Assembly (NCBI RefSeq): GCF_015706575.1
Contig: NW_024037072.1
Span: 21,143,162 to 21,207,161, forward strand
From: Patiria miniata
Taxonomy: Eukaryota; Echinodermata; Asteroidea; Valvatida; Asterinidae
Direction: 5' to 3'
Length of the DNA: 64,000 bases
Part shown: positions 26,301 through 33,949 of the stretch, in pieces
Position numbering within the stretch: the first letter of the stretch is position 1
Layout of the letters: each line of letters starts with the position of its first letter
Notes under the pieces: model-generated
Database searches by the model: none
Told to the model about the DNA's origin: nothing
Seen by the model: the letters and a program-made list of their open reading frames with translations, nothing else
Position numbers and translations under genes: made by a program

Positions 26301-29300
26301 TATCTCTCGTAGATGTTGCGTGCCCGGTCCACCTCCTTGTACCTCAACTCCATCTTGATGAAGGACAGCCAGGCTTGCTCTTCGGGCTCCCACTGCATCC
26401 AGCGCTCAAAGACCTGCCGTGCCCCAGCCACGTTGCCGATCATCTCCTCCATGTAGGTGTACTTGTACCAGAACTGCTTGGCCCTCGGCAGGATGGTGAT
26501 GGCCCGGTCCCAGATGTTACGGGCGTGGTTGATCTGCTTATGTCTGAGGAGGGAATCGATCAGGAGGCAAAATGAAAAAGAAAGTAAACGGCCTTCTTTT
26601 TTGATAAGCGTGTTTGGCTGGTACAACATGCACAGTTGTGATAGCCCTAACCTTGCTAAATGCAACAGAATGCACCAGTGGTAAAAAGTTGTTGCAAGTT
26701 GTTGCATTTAGCAGTCTCCTGATCTGATGCATTGCACCCCTGCATTCTGTTGCATTTGGCAGGGTAGGTACTTGGTACCAAGGCTGGCATGTATTAGTTC
26801 ACTGCATTCTGTTGCATTTGGCAGGGTGCCTAGGGAATACCACGTGGGGGTTAGGGTTAATTATGGTGTTCAACTCATGTACATGTATGTGGGTTCGACC
26901 ACTGACGAGAACTTGGTGCTTGTGCTCTTGGGCAAGACACTTTACTACAATTGCCTCCCTCCGCCCAGGAGCACAAATGGGTACCTGTGAGGGTAGAGAC
27001 CAGATTGTACTGATCTTGAGCTGCTGCAGACAAGAATGGTCTCATGGCATGATGAACAGGGGTAATATTTGTGCAGCGCTTTTGAGACCTTTGGTACAAA
27101 CTGGTCTTTTGAGCCAAATCAGCAACCAAAACAAAATATTGCACATTTCCCTAAACTCTAACTCCCCAGGTAGTGTATTAATTAAAGCAACAGGCTAACC
27201 AGGGCTGTCATTTATGAATACAGCTTACCCTCTTCTGTTATATCAAGGTTTTGTTCCCCTACATCTTTCTTCAACCCAAAAAATGTACAGACAACCATAC
27301 TGAGGTTTCCCTTATTGTTAATTCTCATTGCTACTACATGTACCTCATGACTGATCTGCCGAAGTCAAATTCAGGTAAAAAAATGAAGCCAAGTTGGGAG
27401 ATGGGATAAGGAACACTTTCATATCCCTCACTTTAAAAAAACAACTGAGTGACCTTCAGTTAATTTTTTTTCTCATGAATTAGGAATTCTTTTCTGGGAA
27501 ATACAGGTGTCTGTCTCAGTGCATTGTAAGGCTTGTGTGCTAATTTCTAATATCCAAACAACCTTTTAGCCTTAACTGTCCCAAAACCTCCCAAATCCTC
27601 TTTGCAAAATGGAGGATTTTGCAGGATTGAGGCTATATGGTAAAAGTGTGTGGCTGATTTCAGAGGATGCACTGTGTCAAGGTCTTGGGCCGGACCTTGT
27701 GTTGTTTATAAATGCTCAGTAGTGCATAAATTTAAGACTAGATTATAGTTGAAATCCTCGGCACTGCCCCAGGATGCAGGAATGAGGCAGTGGTCACCCC
27801 TCCAAGGACCACATTAAAAAAATAACAGATGATTTTGGAGGATTGAGGCTGTATGCAATTTTGACATGGAGGAAGTTGGAGGATTTTGCAGGATTGAGGT
27901 CATATCTTAGCATAAATGCCTAGGGAGTTAGGGTTCATGTGATCATCAAACTCGCTTTTTTAACACATTGGCATAAATAAAGAGATAAATGTATTTATAA
28001 ACAATTAATCAAAGGCAGATTCTGATGCCAATATCTTTTCTTTTTAAAACTCAATCCAAAAAAAAATAAAAAAATAAAAAATAAAAATATACAGGTTGCT
28101 ACTCACTTCATTTCCATTTCAGCATACTTCAGCCACAGTGTTATGTTCCTGTGATCCACATCAAGCGCTCTTTCATGTACTGACCGCGCTCTGCATAAAT
28201 TTAAAAAAAAACATGGATGTTTAAAGTTCTTTGAGTTGAACAAAAGAATTTGGTCGTACCTGGTTGAATTCTGACACCTATCAATGAGGAGAGTATTGTA
28301 AGAATATATCCTTATACAAGGTGTCAAATATCTATGTCAGTGTTTATTTATACAGCTTGACACAATATTGTCACATTGTTATATTATATTCATAAATACC
28401 TAAGACAGTTTAACCATTCCTATTGGTCGAAAGCCTGTCACGTGGCCAGTTTTAAACGGTTGATAAAGACCGGCTGGCTGGTCTTAAACGATTTTCCAGT
28501 GTAACATGAAATTTGGACTCCTATGAAATCCAGTCCCAGTACCGTTTTATTGGTTGAACGTTCACAATCCTCACACAGGCATGCACAATACTACCAGTGA
28601 GTCTATATATTTCATAGTCCTAAATTCACACTACATGTACATCGGCACAACTGCGTTCTGTGCCACATCGCATAGTGCGAGAACATTTTCATTCAAATGG
28701 GAAACAAAATTTGCAATAATTAATAAGGGTGAATATTAGTTAACAAAAATGAACACTTGCGTGTATATTGCCCAAATGGGAATTCACACACTATTCTGAA
28801 ATTCATGATGATTGAAAATGTGAAAAGAAACACCAATAACAGTCATAGTATCAGACCAGTTCTGAAATCAATATTGGAGGCACTTGTTTCTGCGTAAGGC
28901 CCCCCCCAAAAAAATAGTCTGTCTCTGGTCAGACCGTTTTATTTTTTTTTTGGTGTTTTTTTGTTTTTTTTCTAGCTTGAATTGTACAGATAAGGTGGAT
29001 ACTATTATGCTTTTTTGTGTCCTCATTATACATTGGTGTCTTCCATAATTTGCCTTGGTGCCCTTTATCATTTGCCTTGGTGCAATTTCCCCATGCATTG
29101 GTGCTCCTTGGTACAAAAAATTTGAGGAGGTGCGGCAATGGAGGGCGCTGTTGTAGCTTCCGTGTTAATTTGAAGAAAAAAAAAAGGTTGATGCGCATGA
29201 TTAAAATCGACGCGCGCGCTGACCAGAGACCAAGTATTTTTTTTGGCCCAATCACCAGTTTCAACTGGTCTTGAGAAAATGATCTACTCCCCGTACCTGT

Positions 29301-31422
29301 CAATCTCCCTCTGGCTTTCCTCCCAGCTGGCATACTTGATCCAGTTGGTGACGCTGGAGCGATTCTTACGGATGTTATCCTCAAACTCTTTCCTCTTCCT
29401 GAGCCGGTACTCTTGGAGTTCATCTGGATCAGTGATCTTCTGCTTTGGGGGCTATTTTTCGGAGGGTAGTTTGAGGTAGGGGAATTAAAAAAGAAGAACA
29501 TATCAACATTAATAAATATTGATAAAGGAAAAACAACACCTGGCTTGGGTGACAATCGTAACTCCCTAGGGGGTGTGCAAAATCATATTAAAATTGGAGG
29601 ACTCAGGACTGTTAGGAATAGCTATCATCCCCCAACCTAAACACTCATTAACCCTAACCGAACTCAACCCATCAAAGCCCAACAGCAGGTGTTGTTGAAG
29701 TCTGTTAGAATGGGTGCAGTCCCCCTAAAACTGATGTTTTTTTGCATTGGGTTTGGCATACCTCTAGTAACTAAGTCCAACAGTGTGTACGTATGATTTC
29801 CCATATGGGTGTTGGAATTTGCCAGGATGGGTACGGTTCCTAGTAATTTATACTAGGGAGTCTCATATTGGGTCTCATATTTCTCATAAACTTTATTTAC
29901 CTTTCTTTAATAATAGACATATCTCCAGCGCCTTGAGTACCTAATAGTTGGTAGATACGTGCGCTATATAAGACTCCGATATTATTATTATTATTATTAT
30001 TAACAACCCTCCTATGCAAACATACATTCTGTTGCAGTCAAAATCAATCAAGTTACTGTTTACAACAGTTAAGAATTCCCAGCCTACATAAAGCAGGATT
30101 GACTGACTGGGACTGATAAGTAACTTGATACAGCTATGCTTTGACTCCGGGAGAGTGATAAAACAGCTGTGACCACAACTTGTCTGTTTTGTCTGTTGAC
30201 CCACTTTGAATAGTCACAGTGCTTGCTTGACATATGATCTGACTGCTGGTGACTAGCCTTTGTTAAAAGTATAGCAGGGGAAGCGATAGTGAATTTTGAC
30301 TGTCTGTGAATGCTTACATAGCAGGAGGGTTAACCTGAGGTTGATTGGTTCTTTTAGTTGTGAATAAATGATAGATCTCTTTCAAGTGACTCACCGGGGG
30401 AACCAGCTCCAATTCTCTCTCTTTGGCCTCTCTCAAAATCTGTTCTGCTGTGATCTGAACCTCTGCTGGCATACGGTTCTTGACCTAGATGAACAAAACC
30501 AAATAGAATAAGAATAAACTATAAAAGTGTTAAAAATCTAGTTAAGAGTTCCACATGCGCAAAATGTAGGGAGTCCCACCAGTGGGTACACGACTACTCA
30601 TCTTACACCAGATGACTGTAATACAATGTTAAGATTCTGCTAAATAAATCCACATCAAAATCAAATGTTACAAATCTGCCAAATCACCCAGTATTGCTGT
30701 TCCATTGTAATTGTGCAAGAGTTTGTTTAAGGGATCTTAACAAAAATGAATCTTTTTCAAAACCAAAATACATGTATGTGCAATTGTGCATGGTACAATC
30801 ATGACAATCATGTGCTATATTTATATATACAATGTAGGCCCTATTTCTCTAATCTTTTTCTTTTTCCTTTAGCAAAAAACAATCTACATTTTCTGTGCAA
30901 CTCATTTTTGTATGCAAATATTCTGTCAAATTTAGCCGACATTTGGCTAGAACGGTCAGTTGGTCACTGTAACCACAGTTTCCGATCAAAATAGTATACT
31001 TTTACTGTCATGACTGTAGCATACATGTAGATCAAAGGGTGGCTAACGCTAGCATGGCTAGGTAAATAAAATAGCCACGTTCACAGGTCTACAAAAGTAC
31101 AATGGTCTAGTGCACAGGAAATCCTTCAAAATATCATCAGTTGAAAAATAGGAAATAATGTAAAAAAATACAAGTTCCGATTTTATTTTTACTTCAACAA
31201 GTTATTTGAAATGAATAATCTGACATGTCTGATGATAGTCATTGGTGAAGAGTGTCGGAAATAGGGAACTTTTCCCTATTCATATGCGTTTTCAAGAACT
31301 CACTGAACTAAAACCTTACTAATTCAGCTAGATAACAAACGTACAACCATATCTGCGGGAAAATTGCAACATTTTACCTTTGCCACCTTTGGCACTTTAT
31401 GTTTTGCTGTCGAAGACGCCAT
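11316..31422 (-). CDS. CRNKL1: Crooked neck-like protein 1 (CRNKL1 / Clf1 / Syf3), complete
   Basis: Fourteen minus-strand exons join without a frame break to 743 residues: 31422-31378, 30484-30395, 29451-29297, 28190-28107, 26543-26302, 24592-24414, 22058-21897, 21260-21060, 19686-19546, 18411-18265, 15419-15225, 14234-14079, 12758-12666 and 11657-11316 (TAG). The product is a spliceosomal HAT-repeat scaffold of the Prp19/NTC complex, needed for spliceosome activation in the nucleus. Recognised signatures include ITAEQ near the N-terminus, [30 protein letters not shown], the [15 protein letters not shown] segment, and [14 protein letters not shown] before an acidic Ser/Asp-rich tail (residues ~650-743). 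HAT repeats fill residues ~60-620. The start [15 protein letters not shown] matches the family N-terminus. Intron 5 is AT-AC; all other introns are GT-AG. Confidence 0.97.
11658..12665. other. CRNKL1 intron 13 with repeat scraps
   Basis: No extra exon is seen. It contains copies of the AGGATTGAGG / CCTAACCC repeat family (about 11745-11960 and 12040-12130, with another scrap at 12490-12545) that recurs at 20685, 25005 and 27570. Confidence 0.45.
13002..13140. repeat. Inverted repeat GTGCAACAAGGTCG / CGACCTTGTTGCAC
   Basis: CGTGCAACAAGGTCGC at about 13002-13018 is matched in inverse by CGACCTTGTTGCAC at about 13126-13139. The pair lies in CRNKL1 intron 12 and probably marks a small foldback element. 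Confidence 0.5.
14364..14791 (-). repeat. tRNA-derived SINE interrupted by a MITE
   Basis: The outer parts (14364-14437 and 14613-14791) match the uninterrupted copy at 53736-54022, read on the minus strand: tRNA-like head near 14791, body ending with AAGTCTGTCACAAGCCAATG. The middle is a separate element (14438-14612) inserted into the SINE. It lies in CRNKL1 intron 11. Confidence 0.75.
14438..14612. mobile_element. ~175-bp MITE nested in a SINE
   Basis: Ends read ATAGACCTTTATCATG and CATGATAATAGTCTAT, an imperfect terminal inverted repeat. An inverted second copy lies at 58446-58627. Comparing the SINE copy at 53736 shows the insertion point after GAGAATATTTCTA. Confidence 0.7.
15724..15938. 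mobile_element. Foldback element (GGGCCAATTTCACGGCGCTG family)
   Basis: A near-perfect ~215-bp palindrome. The left arm GGGGCCAATTTCACGGCGCT, with GCTTAGCACAAAAAAGTCTGG, is mirrored by the right arm ending AGCAGTGCCATGAAATTGGG. Related copies are at 20182, 34110, 38054, 38297 and 39655. No coding capacity. Confidence 0.8.
15985..16532. mobile_element. ~545-bp palindromic MITE
   Basis: Two arms of ~220-240 bp are inverted around a loop at about 16215-16260. Matching segments include GATATTATTGCTAATTGGAA against TTCCAATTAGCAATAATATC, and GTTAGGGTTGAATCTCCTC against GAGGAGATTCAACCCTAAC. The left outer end starts TACAGGGTGG. It lies in CRNKL1 intron 10. Confidence 0.8.
16533..18010. other. CRNKL1 intron 10, left part, nothing recognised
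   Basis: AT-rich intronic DNA with no exon, RNA gene or clear repeat boundary recognised. Confidence 0.35.
18020..18225. repeat. Copy of the 61830-61980 core repeat
   Basis: The stretch with GGAGAGACATTTGAACGCATTG and GCTATGGCTTTGTGAACATTC followed by GTGCGTACTTCACGC is similar in inverse orientation to 61830-61980. A shorter related piece is at 13882-13945. Confidence 0.6.
18935..19105. repeat. Inverted repeat in CRNKL1 intron 9
   Basis: TTTTAAACACAACCAACGTT and CACAAAAAAGGTAAGCGTTC on the left are mirrored by GAACACGCACCTTTTTTGTG and GTGGTTGTGTTTAAAA on the right. A TACAGGGCGAGTCAAAAAAC end at about 18777 suggests the whole element is larger. Confidence 0.65.
19979..20164. mobile_element. 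186-bp pogo/Tigger-like MITE
   Basis: Ends CAGTCGAACCCTGATAAA and TTATAAAGGTGTTCGACTG are inverted, and TA flanks both sides (19977-19978 and 20165-20166). TA target duplication and CAGTCGAAC-type ends are typical of pogo-like elements. Internal motifs TAATACAAGGT are also repeated. Confidence 0.75.
20182..20340. mobile_element. Partial GGGCCCAATTTCATGG foldback copy
   Basis: Starts GGGCCCAATTTCATGGCCCC and holds GTGCTTA and AAGCAGGGATTTTTACGCTAA segments shared with 38297-38608. The right end is not clear. Confidence 0.55.
20685..21015. mobile_element. CCTCAATCCTGCAAAATCCTCC repeat element
   Basis: Bounded by AACCCTAACTCCCTAGGC on the left and GGTTAGGGTTC on the right. Inverted copy at 27570-27935 shares AAGGTCCGGCCCAAGACCTTG. 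Looks like a non-autonomous DNA transposon with CCCTAAC ends. It lies in CRNKL1 intron 8, ending ~45 bases before exon 8. Confidence 0.6.
22203..22420. repeat. GTCCAGTCACAAGTAAATCACAA tandem array (motif cut)
   Basis: Units built from CAAGTCCAGTCA and CAAGTAAATCA repeat about ten times. The array starts with GTAGTCGAGTCCATCAC, the same kind of left edge as the GAGGCC array at 40350. It lies in CRNKL1 intron 6. Confidence 0.85.
22676..23636. mobile_element. 961-bp hAT-like non-autonomous element in a SINE tail
   Basis: Ends CAGAGATGAAACT and AGTTTCATCTCTG are inverted. AATAAT flanks both sides (22670-22675 and 23637-23642), which is also the SINE tail sequence, so the true target duplication is blurred. 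CAGAGATG ends fit hAT elements. No transposase seen. Confidence 0.55.
23637..24000 (-). repeat. tRNA-derived SINE (same family as 48425-48770)
   Basis: Read on the minus strand it matches the SINE at 48425: head near 23990-23900, then GGGCAGAGATGGTTAT, GTATACTCCCCAGGGAGCTG and TAGCCTCTTGAGCACC, ending with an ATT-rich tail broken by the element at 22676-23636. Confidence 0.75.
24836..25309. mobile_element. 474-bp Tc1/mariner-like MITE
   Basis: Ends TGTGACCGGCTCCACAAAAA and TTTTTGTGGAGCCGGTCACA are near-perfect inverted repeats, flanked by TA on each side (24834-24835 and 25310-25311). It lies inside the U12-type intron. A fragment with CCTAACAGTCCTGAATCCTCC is nested at about 25003-25070. 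Confidence 0.85.
25785..26155. repeat. GGAGGAATCAATAGGAAAT minisatellite, interrupted
   Basis: Degenerate ~18-20 bp units repeat on both sides of a 165-bp insertion (25866-26030). It lies inside the U12-type intron of CRNKL1. Confidence 0.85.
25866..26030. mobile_element. ~165-bp MITE inserted in a minisatellite
   Basis: Ends TCCGGTTTGTTAGT and ACTAACAAACCGGA are perfect inverted repeats, and GTCAT / ATGACGTCAC follow inside. Minisatellite units continue on both sides. Confidence 0.8.
26884..27105 (+). repeat. 5'-truncated tRNA-derived SINE
   Basis: Contains GGGTTCGACC (box B remnant), CTTGTGCTCTTGGGCAAGAC and AAATGGGTACCTGTGAGGG, shared with the SINE at 48425. Located in CRNKL1 intron 4. 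Confidence 0.65.
27570..27935. mobile_element. CCTCAATCC / GGATTGAGG repeat element, inverted copy
   Basis: Shares GGATTTTGCAGGATTGAGGC and CAAGGTCTTGGGCCGGACCT with the complement of 20685-21015, and ends CCTAGGGAGTTAGGGTTC. It carries an extra internal GGAGGATTGAGGC block. Confidence 0.65.
28325..28740. repeat. AAGACCGG repeat element, copy 1
   Basis: Contains CCTATTGGTCGAAAGCCTGT, AAGACCGGCTGGCTGGTCTT and ATTGGTTGAACGTTCACAAT. The inverse of these is found at 35920-36400 in CFAP61 intron 2. Confidence 0.65.
28898..29248. mobile_element. PIF/Harbinger-like MITE, copy 1
   Basis: Ends run from GGCC through AAAAAAATA to TCTCTGGTCAGACC, mirrored by GACCAGAGACCAAGTA and TTTTTGGCC. Inside, CCTTGGTGC-type units repeat several times. 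The inverse copy is at 44183-44561, which shows a TAA duplication. Confidence 0.7.
29862..30003 (+). repeat. 3' end of a tRNA-derived SINE with (ATT)n tail
   Basis: AGCGCCTTGAGTACC, GTGCGCTATATAAGA and an ATTATTATTATT tail match the ends of the SINEs at 37408 and 48425. The head is missing. Confidence 0.65.
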
Positions 31423-31707
31423 GATCAGAATCCAGGACGAAATACTAAGCACAGCGCATGTAATTTCTTGTCGGAAAACAAACGTACTTCTCAATAAATA
31501 TGAACTCTTGAGGGCGCTTTCTGTTGTAGGGGATTATTTAAAAATTTTAATTGTTTAGGCAAAAACAATTTTTTACGTAAAAGTATTTCGCTACATAAAT
31601 ATTTATAACACTTATTTATAATTTATTTGTTTGAGTAAATTATTTAAATATTTAAGAATAGCCAAAAATATCTAAGTTAATTTAATATTACAAGTTCGAG
31701 GTCATTT

Positions 31708-31721
31708 GTTGCCAAGGAGGC
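31708..31721 (+). promoter_or_regulatory. X-box-like (RFX) site
   Basis: GTTGCCAAGGAGGC fits the RFX X-box pattern (RYYNYY, 1-3 bases, RRNRAC) with one mismatch in the right half. It lies 286 bases upstream of the CRNKL1 start and just before the proposed CFAP61 leader exon. RFX factors drive motile-cilium genes, so the site suits CFAP61. Confidence 0.3.
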
Positions 31722-32209
31722 TACGCTCTCTTCGCACGAAAAAGGAATATTGCACTTCATTTAAAACCCATAAATCTCAGAATCGGGTGAGAAAAGTGTG
31801 TGACTTAATTAACATTTCTACCTTATGTTATGGTTTAAAGATGAGGTCAATGTATCGATACATTGTTCAGACTTGCACATTTTTGCAGTTGCTGTGTTTT
31901 TTTTTTGTGTGACTGTGAGTGTGAGTCTGTGTTGCTTTTTGGCCCGGGCCCGGCGGAGGGGGCGGGAGGGGGGGGGGGGTTGAAGTGTAGCGGCTAGCAT
32001 ATGTAACGTTAGACAGTAACACCCCTCATTTAGATTTTTTTTTAGTGTTATTGTTATGTTTAAATGAATTCTGCAACCGCAATCTTTAATTTACATGATT
32101 TAAACTACGAAGTGGCTATCGTTACGGCAGTCGTTGTTTAGCGCCCTCTACGATACTTTTTTAATACGCACGCAGTCGCAGGTATATAATTATTTGTTTC
32201 CACACGTTT

Positions 32210-32375
32210 TAGCGAGCAGTGCGACAGCTCAGTCAATAGAGGGTAGGATTTTGCACCGCGAGGTTGCGGGTTTGAATCTCGGTTTTGCACTCGAATTTTT
32301 TTCCTTTTGTAACCTGCATGACCTGAGGCTTTGGAGGATTTTTTTTAAAAGGGAAATAAAGTCCGAATTTCATAA
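32210..32375 (+). repeat. tRNA-derived SINE in the divergent promoter region
   Basis: GACAGCTCAGTCAATAGAGG resembles box A and GCGGGTTTGAATCTC resembles box B, spaced as in a tRNA. A T-rich and A-rich body follows. It is not a working tRNA gene. Confidence 0.65.
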
Positions 32376-33318
32376 CATTCAAATTCACTTTTTTCCTTCT
32401 ATTTTATATTTTCTTGTCATGTTTTTATAAAAGTTGCAGTCTACCGTAACGATAGAAAATGGGAAATGCGTTACGGTTGCCGTAACAATAGCCTCTGCGT
32501 TTAAACTAAAGCAATGTCTAGCTTGTCCAGTCTCAAACTCTAGTCTAATGCCTATCGCATTAGAGCTGGAGTCACAACTACGTTACAATCACCGGGTCGT
32601 AAGAATCCCGAAATCCCGGACTATGTATCCGTGGTACATTACAGAAACGGTCCATTACAGAAATGTTAAAAATGTAAAAGTACTATAAAAGAAAACTATG
32701 ACATTGTGGATTCGCTCCCATGTTTACTCAGTCGAGCTGCCCAAGCGCTCACGTTGGATTTGCAGTTAGGCCCTACATCATATATCATGACATTGGGTGC
32801 GATCAGAGGATCCGTGCAATCAGTCTATCACACTGTGCTATTGGTCGATCTTGCTGCCATCGGTTGATTGCACAGCAATCAGGCGATCACCTCTTCTTTC
32901 TATTTTATTGCTCTAGTCTGGAGGATTGTTTTGAAAAGTCAAGTCTGAGATGTGTCCCACAGGATTGCCAGATTGGCGCTAAATCCCATTTCTGCATGAT
33001 TGAGTAATAGCACTGATCCATCTATCGCGCCCAACATATAGATGACGTTGATGATAGTTTTTTTTTTGCAATGCCATAACTACAGCAGTTGAAAATTGCA
33101 TTATTGCCACCATAACAATAGCTAAGTACGTTTGTTTGTTTTTAGTCATGGTGTCCCTCAAAATCAAAAACCTGCTCATTTTCAGCAAATTTCCTAGTAT
33201 TGCTTTTCATAATTGCCAGCTATTTTGGTGAGTGCATTACTGTCTATGTGTAGGTGTGCACAAGTCAGTTGTGGTAATTGAAAATGTAAGTTGCAAATTT
33301 CCATGCAATTAAAAAGTA

Positions 33319-33803
33319 CAGCCTGTCTAAAAAAAATGGTACAATCAGAAAAAAAATTGGTTAAATATGAAATTTCAAAATAAGTCATTCTTACTTGGCA
33401 TACATGTAATATTAAAGAACAAAGACGGGGCTTTCCAATAGTGTTTGTTTGATCTTATTTGCTTTTGTCAATTCAGAGATATAATCAATTTAGTGCGGTA
33501 CACCAAAATCGATTTTGTGCCACTTTTATGCATGGGCAGAGTTGTTTCGAGTACTGTGCCTTGCTGTCTTGAAGCTCACAAAAGATTGCAACTTGGCAAA
33601 AGAAACAAACTCGATGTTTGTGTTCCGCAGTAAACTGGAGTTATCTCTGGATGGACAAAAGCAAATGAGATGAAACAAAAAGTATTGGAAAGCCTGGTCT
33701 TTTTTCTTTAATGTGATGCTCAAAACGACTTACTTATGTTGAGATTTAATATTGAAAAAAAAAATCGTTTTCGATTGTACCAAATTCTTTTGGAGACAGG
33801 CTG
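33319..33803. mobile_element. 485-bp palindromic Tc1/mariner-like MITE
   Basis: Ends CAGCCTGTCTAAAAAAAATG and TTCTTTTGGAGACAGGCTG are inverted and flanked by TA (33317-33318 and 33804-33805). Inversion continues inside: TTATTTGCTTTTGTCAATTC against the complement of GGATGGACAAAAGCAAATGA. It ends 147 bases before the CFAP61 start codon. Confidence 0.8.
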
Positions 33804-33949
33804 TACATTGAAGAATAACGAAAATATCAACCAACTGTGCATCTCATTTTGGACCCTGAAAGTAAAGTGGAGCAAAGTTCTGTGAACGTATCCATAAATT
33901 TTGTTTTTGTTTTATGTTCCCCTTGTCTAGGCCCAAGTAACCGTGCAGG

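Larger units (their letters stand above)
24593..26301 (-). other. U12-type AT-AC intron of CRNKL1 (intron 5)
   Basis: On the minus strand the exon ends GAGAGAT and the intron begins ATATCCTTT, the exact U12-class donor. The other end reads CTCCTTGACTCCTCACAC then TTGTC: a U12 branch site (TCCTTGAC) with its A 11 bases before the first exon base, and an AC terminus. Only this junction joins exons 5 and 6 in frame, giving [14 protein letters not shown] as in other CRNKL1 proteins. No usable GT donor exists near the exon end. The intron should be removed by the minor (U11/U12) spliceosome. Confidence 0.9.
31423..33949. promoter_or_regulatory. Divergent promoter region between CRNKL1 and CFAP61
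   Basis: The two start codons face away from each other, 2527 bases apart. An AG at 33929-33930, with an in-frame TAA at 33938-33940, shows the CFAP61 start exon has a spliced 5' leader. A donor-like GTGAGA at 31787 would suit a leader exon near 31700-31786, placing the CFAP61 promoter beside that of CRNKL1. A G-rich GGGCGGGAGGGG tract lies at 31957-31979. A shared promoter is inferred. Confidence 0.5.

Noticed and set aside
28929-29555. 208-codon minus-strand frame
   Set aside because: It overlaps CRNKL1 exon 3 out of frame and a MITE.
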